Origin: Davidsoniella eucalypti
Lineage: Eukaryota; Ascomycota; Sordariomycetes; Microascales; Ceratocystidaceae
DNA length: 64,000 nucleotides
Direction of reading: 5' to 3'
Assembly (NCBI GenBank): GCA_004009845.1
Contig: RMBW01000043.1
Location: forward strand, 182,368-246,367
Position numbers and translations under genes: made by a program. Shown one piece after another: positions 37,650 to 47,977 of this stretch. The first letter of the stretch is position 1. Each line of letters begins with the position of its first letter. The notes beneath the pieces were generated by a model that was given only the letters and a program-made list of their open reading frames with translations, had not been told where the DNA came from and made no database searches.

Positions 37650-38057
37650 TTGGCGTTGTCTGATTTTACTGCTTGACGTTGTAGATTTCAAAACGACACA
37701 CGATCAGGGATTTTGAGAAAATAGACAATATTGCGTAAGATCCCACACAAATTTGTTAATTATTTTCTTGTTGACCCACTAGGGCTGTGATAGTGCCCAA
37801 TAAAATAAGACAGAAAACTTAAGTGGGGCTTTTCTCCTGTTTTTTTCCTTGGTGGGCTGTTAGACGCCACAGAGATGTCCCATCTTATCGCTTTGCGTGG
37901 CGTCACATGCTTGAAGGTGGGGTTTCCCAATTTGGAAACTGGATCCATAACGATGCTCAAGACTTCAGCTAGGCGACGATAATTGACGTATAGCTTCATA
38001 TCAGCGGAAGCGCCCCTAAAAACTGTATTCCAACCCTATATTCTAACATTTTTCATA
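37650..38057. promoter_or_regulatory. shared promoter of divergent RPS6 and CTF8
   Basis: A 408-bp spacer between two divergent starts. It holds the RPS6 element described at 37850-37871 and a further GTGGCGTC on the plus strand at 37897-37904. CTF8 transcription must start from the right part. Confidence 0.6.
37850..37871 (-). promoter_or_regulatory. RPS6 copy of the shared ribosomal-protein element
   Basis: On the minus strand this reads TGTGGCGTCT, then AACAGCCC and ACCA, matching the RPS8 element at 10019-10039 with one substitution and one inserted base. It lies about 200-220 nt before the RPS6 ATG. Both promoters also have a GCCC box close downstream. Confidence 0.55.
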
Positions 38058-38519
38058 ATGTCTGATCTTGAGCCTGTCAAAGTTCATCCACCAACTGCGC
38101 AAAGGTCTAGCCCTCCTAATCCTCTACCTACAACCATCCAAACACCATCCGGGCTAGCTATAATTGAGCTACAGGGCACCATAGCTCACACCAACGAGCT
38201 CTTAGCTGCTCTCCACGATGAGAACAACTCGCTCAACTCTTTACACGTTGGCCACATCGTTTTTCCCAACTATACCCCCGACTTTCAAGAGCCAGGCAGT
38301 ACGGCTTGGATGAAGAAGGTCTACATGTTTGTCGGTGGCCATCAACGGCTTACGGGCGAATGTAAGAAACTTCCACAGCCAGTGGCTATCGTACGCAAAA
38401 GACAAGCTGAGGGGGAAGAGCCACGGCAAAAAGAAGTGCTGGATATCGTTGAGATTGTCAAATACAAGCTGGTGTTCGTCAATCGCCCGGAGCCAGTCAG
38501 TTCCACAATGCAACCGTAA
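38058..38519 (+). CDS. CTF8: Ctf8, subunit of the Ctf18-RFC clamp loader
   Basis: Single exon, 153 residues. It shows the compact Ctf8 pattern: an early IIELQGTI strand, GHIVF, GGHQRLTGECKKLPQPVAIV, and the C-terminal IVKYKLVFVNRPEP strand (IIKKKLLFK.RP in relatives). Ctf8 with Dcc1 and Ctf18 forms the alternative RFC that loads or unloads PCNA and supports sister-chromatid cohesion. An in-frame ATG at 37983 would add 25 residues unlike the family; ATG 38058 is chosen. It is divergent from RPS6 and convergent with DPH1. Confidence 0.88.
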   Translation: MSDLEPVKVHPPTAQRSSPPNPLPTTIQTPSGLAIIELQGTIAHTNELLAALHDENNSLNSLHVGHIVFPNYTPDFQEPGSTAWMKKVYMFVGGHQRLTGECKKLPQPVAIVRKRQAEGEEPRQKEVLDIVEIVKYKLVFVNRPEPVSSTMQP

Positions 38520-38739
38520 TAATGTATTTTGGAGGAATCTAGAATATCAAGTTCCATGTCTTTGTTTGGTTTCTAGCGTGATGGTCGTCTGAATTTATAT
38601 GCAACGGCGTTGGTTTACTTCCATATTTGTTTCCTATATTTTAGATTACTCCTATACTTAACTTCTATATCCAGTATCGTCCCGTTTTGTAATCCGTATC
38701 CTTAAAAGCAGACTCTGTTTATCTTGCTCTACGCAGGTA

Positions 38740-40149
38740 TTACGTAGCAAGCGCAATTGGCTTTACCCGTGCTAAGCCATCACGCGCATAGAAAGTCATT
38801 GGATAGGGGCCTGTTCCCCAATCTTCCAACTCTTCTAAGGCAATCAATGCCTCATGCGGAGACAATAGTGGTCTAGGGAAGGCATATCCCCAATCAATAC
38901 TTAATCGTGGACAGGCTACCTGAACCCAACACTCTACATCCGCCATCATTGCTAGCTTCCCTGGGAAGATCTCGCTGAGTAGCAGATTGATAAATGGTAT
39001 GCCCTTCTCATTCAGTCGCTTCTCGATCTTAGCCATAGTATGAGGGTTTCCTTGGCGGCCAAGAGAACCAAGAATAAGACCCCATTTCTTCGCCATCTTG
39101 CCTTGTTTGATGGCCGTTCGTCTCAGACTCTGCATTTCTGTGTGCTCGTACTCTTCACGGGTTAGTTTCCGTGAATATGGATCGTAACGATATGCGGGGA
39201 TTGTAGGGTTATGAATCATCATGCTCTCTAGGTGGAAACGACCATCTCCCAAGTACAGAATCATGTCGACGTTATCCTCCTGTTTTATGTGTGGCGATGT
39301 GCACCCCAGGATCTCGCCTTTGCTGAGAGGTGCTATTTGAGGTACAAGCACACTGAATCCCTCCTTCTCGAGAGATGCCCGTACACCGTGAATAGTAGCG
39401 TTGAATTGGATGGTGCCAACCAGGGCAATGGTCTTTCCGGAGGCGAAGTTGCGTTTGAGAGACTCCACAAAATGCGAAGTGTCGATGGTGATATCAACAA
39501 ACACATAGAGTGTCTTGATCTTAGTCACATCAACTGGCACCAAGCAACTATGGGCATAGTGAACAAGAAGATCGCACCCCAAAGCACGAGCTGTGTAGTC
39601 ATCGATACAGCAAGCGCCATATGTGACATCACCCATGATAAGTGTCTCAATACCAGGGCAGAATTCAGTCAAGATATCGGAAATCGTGGTAGCGAACAGT
39701 AATAGACCCTCGGGCAGCTGCAGCGCAACCTTTTTTGCGCCCAGCGTCCGTATTCTGTGAACAGTCTTGTGAAGCTCAAAGCTGTAGTTCGACGGAAGCA
39801 ATGTGATGGCTTCATTGAGTCCCTTGTCATTCAAGATCTCTAGCGGCACCTGGTTGAGCAGACGTGGAGGTCTACGTGGCTTAGCGGCTGAAGAACATTC
39901 TTAGTTAGCATGACTAGAGTCACAGATATCGGATATAAATCAGCATTTTTCACCTCCAACTTCGGTTGACGTCGATACAGTGCCGGCTCCTTTGCCTTCG
40001 CCTGCAGCTCGCCGGCCAACGAATCTCTTCTTGGGCTGTTTGGCGGTAACTTGCGGCGCAGAGGCTTCAAACCCGCCCTCTTGCGCCAGACTGAGAGCTT
40101 CAATATCAGCCGCAATGCCGATGTCGGTCTCTGCACGATCAAATTCCAT
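38740..40149 (-). CDS. DPH1: diphthamide biosynthesis protein 1
   Basis: Two exons on the minus strand: 40149-39954 and 39887-38740 (intron 66 nt, phase 1). The product is 447 residues; yeast Dph1 is 425. Three cysteine sites of the radical-SAM-like Dph1/Dph2 fold are present: [15 protein letters not shown] and [11 protein letters not shown], which bind the 4Fe-4S cluster. With Dph2 the enzyme transfers the 3-amino-3-carboxypropyl group from SAM to a His of elongation factor 2, the first step to diphthamide. The first ~75 residues are a variable basic linker (KKRFVGRR) as in other eukaryotes. Confidence 0.96.
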
Positions 40150-40750
40150 CGTTTGTGTTGGTATATGTGATATGCTGTGTTTGTTTACTTTACAGCTCGT
40201 CAACTAATTTTTTCTCGATTCTTGGATTCAGCAAATTCGTGATAGGTCAAGAGACAATCAAAAGTCGATAGTGGGGCTCTTACAAGAATTTAAGGGACCC
40301 CGCGGTTGAACGCCATTAAGCTTTGATGTAACCTGGAAATATAATGCTTTTATGGACAACAAGTGACTTCGTCTAAATCTTATTTTTAAAATGTGAGTTA
40401 AAATAGTTTATAGAAACTCTTTGTAAACACGTTTTATAGATTTATTTATCATTTTGCGTCATTTTATCGCTAGAAACATGATCCATCCAGTAGTAGTACG
40501 AACGTCATAGGGTTTAATAGGGTTACGTCGGATTTGGAGAAGCCCTGGCCTAAATAGGGGCATTGCATGTAGCGGAAATGCTGCTGCTTCTCCACATACC
40601 GCATTGGCGGGCTTTAAAACGGCATGGGCCGATGTTTTGGCTCAACGGGAATCCGGGCAACTGCTTAGAAAGCATCAACCCCGAGGCCATAGTTCATGTT
40701 TACTTTTTGGTGTACTTTGTGTGTCTTTTGAATCTACGCAGTAATCCGGC
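40150..40750. promoter_or_regulatory. intergenic promoter region between divergent DPH1 and HMG-CoA lyase
   Basis: 600 bp between divergent genes. AGGGTTTAATAGGGTTAC near 40508-40525 carries two AGGGTT telobox-like units. No gene seen. Confidence 0.5.
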
Positions 40751-41955
40751 ATGAATTCTTTAAGCCATCGTGTTAGGTTGACCCTTGCACGGCAATCGGC
40801 TGTTGCAATGTCTCGCCCGCACCGCTCATTGGCTACGAGCGCCTCTCGAGCTAGTGCGGCGGAGCGCAAAGTCACGATAGTCGAGGTCGGGCCGCGTGAC
40901 GGCCTTCAAAATGAAAAGCAGACGATCCCGCTCGAAACGAAGCTTGAGCTTATCCGCCGGCTTGCTAATGCTGGCTGCACGACTATCGAGGGCGGTGCGT
41001 TCGTCTCGCCGAAATGGGTTCCACAGGTATTGTTCCATAGGTATTGTCTTTGAGAGCTTGGTAAACAAGCCAGCTTGTTTGCTTACTTCTAGAAACACTA
41101 ACATATCTATGTGTTTGGCAGATGGCCGATTCAGGTGCAGTCCTACAAGCTTTGCTCGAAAGCAGCGTCCTCCCCCCAGACCCCGTGCGCTATCCGTTCC
41201 TCGTGCCAAATCAACGTGGCATGCAAAGTCTGAGCAAGATTCTTGCGCAGTGCAAAGGCCAATATTCCACACATGATGAGCCATCAGACAACACAGCTCT
41301 GCCTGAGATTGAGGTTGCGGTGTTTATATCGGCAACCGAGTCGTTTTCACAGAAGAACCTCAATACAGACATTAAAACGTCGATACAGAATTTAACGGGT
41401 GTCTTTGGAGAGGCAAAGGGCATGGGAATGCGAGTTCGTGCCTATATATCAATGGTCTTGGGTTGTCCGTTCGAAGGCCCGGATATCAACCCGACTGTTG
41501 TGGCTGACATTGCCCGAGATTTGCTAGAGATGGGCGCTGACGAGATATCGCTGGGCGATACTACTGGAATGGGAACAGCACCTCGAACAAAGGAGTTGCT
41601 TACAGCATTGACGGCAGCCGGCATCCGCAATGAAGACATTGCCATGCACTTCCACAATACACGGGGCCAGGCACTGGTAAATACTGCTGTGGCTCTGGAA
41701 CATGGCATTCGTATCTTCGATTCCAGTGTCGGCGGGCTAGGTGGGTGTCCATATAGCCCTGGTGCCACAGGCAATGTCGCAACCGAGGACATGGTGTATT
41801 TCTTACACAGCGTGGGCATGGAAACGGGCATTGACTTGAAGGCCCTCACCGAGGTGGGCGCCTGGATTACGAACGAACTGGGAAAACCCAACGATAGCAG
41901 TGTGGGAAAGGCATTACTGGGCGGGCGCAAGTTCCACGAAGCCACCAAATTATAA
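40751..41955 (+). CDS. 3-hydroxy-3-methylglutaryl-CoA lyase
   Basis: Two exons: 40751-41026 and 41122-41955 (intron 95 nt with ACTAAC branch, phase 0). The product is 369 residues. The TIM-barrel signatures of HMG-CoA lyase are all present: VEVGPRDGLQNE (catalytic Arg and metal Asp), FVSPKWVPQMAD across the splice junction, MHFHNTRGQA (metal-binding His pair) and GGLGGCPYSPGATGNVATED with the catalytic Cys loop. It cleaves HMG-CoA to acetoacetate and acetyl-CoA in leucine breakdown. The first ~40 residues are Arg/Ser/Ala-rich without acids, a probable mitochondrial presequence; ATG 40809 could start a shorter form. The C-terminus is TKL, a weak PTS1-like tripeptide (human enzyme: CKL). Confidence 0.94.
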
Positions 41956-42599
41956 CGTTTGTATAGATGTAGATAGTAGTAGGTAGCTGTATTGATTCAG
42001 CATGCTTAATGAATTTTGGGCTACTATCGTGGGTGTAGTCGGCCCGCCATCCCACTCCCACGATCACGTGATGACAAACACAAGTTAGCAATGCGCGATT
42101 ATTATGGGCTTTCTGGAGGCGTAACTAGTGCCTTTTTAGTGTCTTTTTAGTGGGGCCCGAGCCAGCCATCCCCCAAATCAATCTGGCTAGCTATTAATGC
42201 TTTTGTCTCGAATGGGAGCTATTGCCCCAGCGTATTTTGTAGGTAGTGTTTACAGCCTTTCGAACTTTCCAATGCTTGCACCTTAACATTGGTAGTTGTA
42301 GTTACATATTTTGGAAGTAGCTTCCTCCATTTCCTCCACCATTTCATCTACCTAATATATCGTATACAACAATAATACATCGATACATCTATCGTTAACC
42401 ACAAAAATCCAGCCGGTCTCGATTTGCTGTTTCTGGAAGTCTTTTATCTTTGTTCTACCGATCATCTCTTCCTGTCCTTTCTCCTTCGACGATCGATAAG
42501 GACTAACCACCGAGCGAGCTTTTTGCTGCCGTCTTCCCGACCCTCGCTCGCCTCTATTTCTTTTCTCACCCTCTTCACACCCAAATTAGAACATCTGCC
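41956..42599. promoter_or_regulatory. intergenic, VMA2 promoter side
   Basis: 640 bp between two plus-strand genes. An E-box-like TCACGTGA lies near 42064-42071, and the last 200 bases are a C/T-rich leader. No gene seen. Confidence 0.5.
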
Positions 42600-44803
42600 A
42601 TGGATCCTAGAGTGCCTTCGTACTCGGTGACTCCCAGAATCACCTACAACACTGTCGGAGGTGTCAACGGTCCTCTGGTCATTCTAGAGAATGTATGATA
42701 CCCGCCCAATTCGGCCCTCTTGCTCTGCGCCATTGCCGATGACGTTTGCGATGGCAATTCAATGTCGAAGCTTCGGCTACCCGAGGAGCTTTGGTATTCT
42801 CGTTATCTCTGCTGTTCTAGTCTTGCTAACGATGCGCCCTTGCGTTGTGTTGTTGTTTAGGTCAAATTCCCGCGCTACAATGAGATTGTGCAACTGACGC
42901 TGCCTGATGGCACGGAGCGAACCGGCCAGGTTCTTGAAGCTAGAGGTAAGCTTATATGAGGCTTTGCGACACCAATGCCGGCTTTGATACGGCTATAATG
43001 CGATTATGCGCATGTATAATATGTTAATATGTCGGCTGTGAGGCTGACGTAATCTTACGATAACTTGTAACTAACAACTCTCTTCTCGCTTTGCTAGGTG
43101 ACCGCGCCGTCGTCCAGGTACGATCTCCGAATACCATTCAGCGACATTTGCCGGATTGGCTATCGAACTCTGCTCACGATATTATGTCTACTATGAAGAA
43201 CCGCTGGAAATAAGGACTGGACTAACATACTGTGAATATAGGTGTTTGAGGGTACCTCCGGTATAGATGTGAAGAAGGTGCGCAATTTATACAGGTCTTA
43301 CATATATTTTCCAAGAATATCTTGCTAACATAGCCTCTCTAAACACAGACCAAGGTCCAATTCACCGGCCAGAGCTTGAAGCTCGGTGTGTCGGAAGACA
43401 TGCTGGGTCGTATCTTTGACGGATCGGGCCGTGCCATTGATAAGGGCCCTAAGGTTCTTGCTGAGGAGTACCTGGACATCAACGGTTCGCCTATTAACCC
43501 TTACTCGAGAGTATGTGAACGAATCCGCGCAGAAAGATGTTGCTGCTTGTTAAAGCGCCAGTATCATAATCAGAGAGTCAAACTGACGATATCAACTTTA
43601 TAGGAATACCCCGAGGAGATGATCTCCACCGGTATCTCTGCTATCGATACCATGAACTCGATTGCTCGTGGCCAGAAGATTCCCATCTTCTCTGCCTCCG
43701 GTCTACCCCACAACGAAATTGCCGCCCAAATCTGTCGCCAGGCCAGTCTGGTCCAACAAAAGGGCGTCACCAACAAGGGCGTCCACGATGGTCACGAGGA
43801 GAACTTCAGCATTGTCTTCGGTGCCATGGGTGTCAACCTGGAAACTGCCCGTTTCTTCACCCGCGATTTCGAGGAGAACGGCTCTCTGGAGCGTGTTACT
43901 CTGTTCCTAAACCTGGCCAACGATCCCACGTAAGTCGAGATTCTTTTGTTCTTCTCTGATAATGGAGCTTTGTTCATCTATGTAGGCGGTGACTGACATA
44001 TTAATGGCAACAACAGCATCGAGCGTATCATTACTCCCCGTCTCGCGCTTACCACCGCCGAATACTACGCCTACCAGCTCGAAAAGCACGTCCTGGTCAT
44101 TCTTACCGATCTGTCCGCCTACTGTGACGCCCTCAGAGAGGTTTCCGCTGCCCGTGAAGAGGTTCCCGGTCGTCGTGGTTACCCCGGTTACATGTACACT
44201 GATTTGTCGACTATCTATGAGCGTGCTGGTCGTGTTGCGGGCCGTAACGGTTCCATTACTCAGATTCCTATCCTGACCATGCCTAACGACGATATCACTC
44301 ACCCTATTCCCGATCTGACTGGTTATATTACCGAGGGTCAGATCTTCGTCGATCGTAGCTTGTACAACCGTGGTATCTACCCCCCGATCAACGTTCTGCC
44401 TTCTCTGTCACGTCTGATGAAGTCTGCCATCGGTGAGGGCATGACGCGCAAGGACCACGGTGATGTGTCCAACCAGCTGTACGCCAAGTACGCTATTGGT
44501 CGTGACGCTGCCGCCATGAAGGCTGTCGTTGGTGAGGAGGCGCTGTCGGCCGAGGATAAGCTGTCGCTGGAGTTCCTGGAGAAGTTCGAGCGTCAATTCA
44601 TCAGCCAGGGCCCGTACGAGGCGCGTACCATCTTCGAATCGTTGGATCTGGCGTGGAGTCTGCTGCGTATCTTCCCCAAGGAGCTACTCAACCGTATTCC
44701 GGCCAAGATTCTCAACGAGTACTACCAGCGAGCGTCTAAGGAGTCCAAGGCCAAGGCTCAGGCCAAGGCTGCCGCAGCGGAAGAGAATCTCATCGATGCT
44801 TAA
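42600..44803 (+). CDS. VMA2: V-type H+-ATPase subunit B
   Basis: Seven exons: 42600-42692, 42861-42945, 43098-43117, 43242-43277, 43349-43510, 43604-43929 and 44017-44803. All phases join. The product is 502 residues; yeast Vma2 is 517. [30 protein letters not shown] reads through intron 1 (written here only to show continuity in two parts: [10 protein letters not shown] and [10 protein letters not shown]). The nucleotide-site loop has the non-catalytic B-subunit form [15 protein letters not shown], and [20 protein letters not shown] follows later. The subunit belongs to the cytosolic V1 sector that acidifies the vacuole. Exon 3 is only 20 nt and exon 4 only 36 nt, and introns crowd the first 1.3 kb. 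The tail is Ala/Lys-rich. Confidence 0.97.
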
Positions 44804-46044
44804 GCGTTCGAAAGGGAGATATTATATACAATGAAGAAGGCATGAAAGCTACACGAGACTAGAAAAAGCGGAAAAGAATTAAGCCATGCTTGGTCTGCTT
44901 GTTTGGATGATGCAGCCAGCGGCAGAAGGAGACGCCCCGAAACAAATGGTCAAGGGTTTATCATCTCGGAAGTTGGATATAGAAGGTTTCTTCTGCTATC
45001 GGAGAAGCTGCTGCCGCTGCTGTCTTTTTTGGTGTTTTCGATCGATTACTACTGCGTGTTGTTGAATTTGTTTTTATACTGGCCTTGATGTTATGTTATG
45101 GTTTGCTTTATACTATGTTACCGCCTCCTATTTACCCATCTTGATCATTGAATTGAAAGACGTTATATTCCTTGATGGTTTTGAGATAGGATAAGATAGT
45201 AGATGAGATGTGTGAACTGGAAAGTGCAATATACATATGAGTGAGATAGGATTATCAATATATTAGAATGTCAATAGAGCCTGGTTGTGGCCTGATCTTG
45301 TTACGTCAAGTTGAAACTTGGGCTCAGAGAAAGAACATGAGTATGTAGTTGGACTTTGTTTTTGTTGGTTCAAGATATGTAGATATCATTTCTTTCCATG
45401 GCTGCTTGAGATGATATACATGAAACCAAAATAATAATACCTTTTTTATGTATGATTTATTCTTTGTGGTTCCTATTCTCTGTTGTTCTTCTTGCGAGAT
45501 GGCGCTTGTCAATTTTGGGTTGGGCTCTTTATTATTTTATTATTTTCTTAAGAATAAATAGTTAGCCGACCATCTGTTTTGGCAATTCAGGAAATCCTTT
45601 GCGCCTTTTGCTGTGCTTTTTTTCTTCTCGTTTCTTCTGGTTCAATTTAAACTTTACCCTGATGAAATGATATCTTGAGCAGCCCGGATTATCTCCATGG
45701 AAATTCACCGAGAACTATTTATTTACTCGAAGATACCCAAATATTTCCCGTTATTTTGCTGTTGTGGCAATTGACAATAAAACAAACAAGGAAGAGAGTC
45801 TCTGCTGACATCATCACGAAGTGAACAAAAACAACAACAACAAAACTAGAAACAAAACATTGTCAGCTGTTAATTTTGTTTGCCGCTTCTCCAACGTCTC
45901 CGAAAATACCAATTAAATTCGAATATCTTGACCTTGGATATTGTTTTGTCCCTTGTTTATTCTATCCGTAGAATATCACAGTCTTTTTTGTTCTTGTTTA
46001 TTTTTCTTCCTGGGCTTATCATCGGATACAACCACTGCAACGCC
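44804..46044. other. intergenic between VMA2 and kinase gene
   Basis: 1.2 kb, AT-rich. It holds the VMA2 3' UTR and the kinase promoter. No supportable gene or RNA. Confidence 0.6.
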
Positions 46045-47684
46045 ATGATCTTCGGACGGCTTATCCGGCCGCGGCCCCTGTACCGAGCCGCTACAAGTAT
46101 AGCTGCAGTTCCCAGAGCGATAACTTCCGGGGCCGTGTTAAGCCGGTCGTCTACGGCGTATAACCCGGGCTTTCTTCTACGCCAAGGCCCGGCCCAGATC
46201 CGCTGCTATGGGTATCTGCATGAGATGTTGCTACAGCACCCCATCGAGGAGGAAACGCTGCCGTTATATCAGGTCGATCAGTATTACCCCGTGGACATCG
46301 GAATGGTCTTTGCGGATCGCTACGAGGTCGTAGGGAAGCTGGGCTACGGTGCGTATTCGACGAGCTGGCTATGTCGAGATAAAGTGTAAGTGACCCCTAT
46401 GACAGATTCTCGGGTCCGAGCTCCGGAGTTAGTGTATCTTTCAAGTTCAATGCTCACCTCATATCATCTCTATAGAAATGGCAGTTTTAAGGTTGCCAAG
46501 GTGACCATCTGCCTGCATAACTTTCCTGAGGCGTCGTTGCGTGAGCTTAGCGCATATGAGCATATCGCACGAGCATCTACACGCTCAACCCACCCAGGCC
46601 GCCATCTCATCCGCGGAATGCACGATAGCTTCCAACTTGAAGGCCCCTCGGGGACTCACTGCGGGCTAATCTTAAGTCCGATGTATCTCACTGTCATGGA
46701 CCATGCTAGAAAGTATCCCGATACTCTGCTGCCCCTCAACGAGGCCAAGAAATTAACAAGAAATCTGCTCTGGGTGCTCGACTTTCTGCATTCGGAGGCG
46801 GGGGTTATCCACACGGATCTCAAAACGGACAATCTGATGCTGACAATTGAGGATGGAGGCATGCTCAATGATTTTGTCAAGGAGGAAGCTTCAAGTCCGA
46901 GCTTGCGCCGTAGTCTTGGCGGAGGCCGGGGAATCTATCGGAGCCGGTCGTTCCGTGCTCCCAAGGCCGGAATAGGCAGTGGCACGGCGGTACTTTGTGA
47001 CTTCGGGGATGCTCGGATAGGTACTACCCAGGCTCCGTGTCGTCATGTTCAGCCACTAGTATATCGATCTCCTGAGGTTATCTTTGAGATGGCCTGGGGC
47101 AGTCCTGCCGATATCTGGAATCTTGCCGGTCTAGTAAGTGAACTAACCAACTCAAATCACAACTTACTTTTCTTTACTGACTTTGGAAATAGGTCTGGGA
47201 ACTTGTCCAAGGCGAGAGACTTTTCCGCAATATCGTCGATATGACTGGGGTTCACGATGAATTCCGGCATATAGCTCGCATGATGGCTTTGATCGGTAGA
47301 CCTCCGAATATGTTTCTCCAACGAAGCAAAACGACGAGCCAGTGCTTTGATCTTGACGGTTAGTAGAATAATCTCCAAATGTGTTTTACAAACTAGAGAG
47401 CACTATCCTCGAAAAACAACACAAGCAAACTCCAAATATTTCTTATCGTCACTAATCAATTCCAAACTACATATAAAACAGGGTCATGGATTGCAAGCAA
47501 TGAAGCCGAAGTTCCGGCTGTGTGTCTAGAAAGTCTCGAGCAACGTTACGGCAACACCCCAGATATCTCTCAGGAAAGAGATGAATTTATTAGTTTCATA
47601 CGGTCGATGCTCCAGTGGCTTCCCGAGCAAAGACGAACTGCAAAGGAACTATTACACCATCCGTGGCTGTCAACTTCACGATAG
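46045..47684 (+). CDS. SRPK-like protein kinase
   Basis: Four exons: 46045-46385, 46476-47133, 47193-47358 and 47482-47684 (introns 90, 59 and 123 nt). The product is 455 residues. The glycine loop is LGYGAYSTSWLCRD; the candidate ATP Lys is in FKVAKV; the catalytic loop is IHTDLKTDNLM with Asp at about 228 (HTD, as in SRPKs); the metal motif is DFGDAR at about 289; LVYRSPEVIFEMAWGSPADIWN and the final WLPEQRRTAKELLHHPWL complete the C-lobe. About 70 N-terminal residues are Arg/Ala-rich with few acids and could target mitochondria. This divergent SRPK-like group is expanded in filamentous fungi; substrates are generally unknown. No SRPK spacer insert is seen. Confidence 0.85.
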
Positions 47685-47977
47685 AAGTCTTTACAAGATT
47701 CGCTACTTCATCGTAAAATACGAGAAAGGCATATCAGGAGGTCACTTATAAGGGTCGATAATCTGACGAAAGGTAGTACATTTTTATTCAAAACAAAGAA
47801 AAACAAACAAGCAAATAACAACAAGCTAGATGACACTTTTTATACCCAAGACCAATCCAACCACTAGACGAAAGAGAACAAACAGAAGAAAGCATCAAAA
47901 AAGGCACAAAGGCTTAGCCCGGTCCAAAAGAGGGAAGTAGCATATCAGTTCTCTCTGGACTTCGGGGTAGCCTTTGT

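Noticed and set aside
37983..38057. Upstream ATG that would extend CTF8 by 25 residues
   Set aside because: The added residues lack family similarity and lie in the divergent RPS6 promoter.
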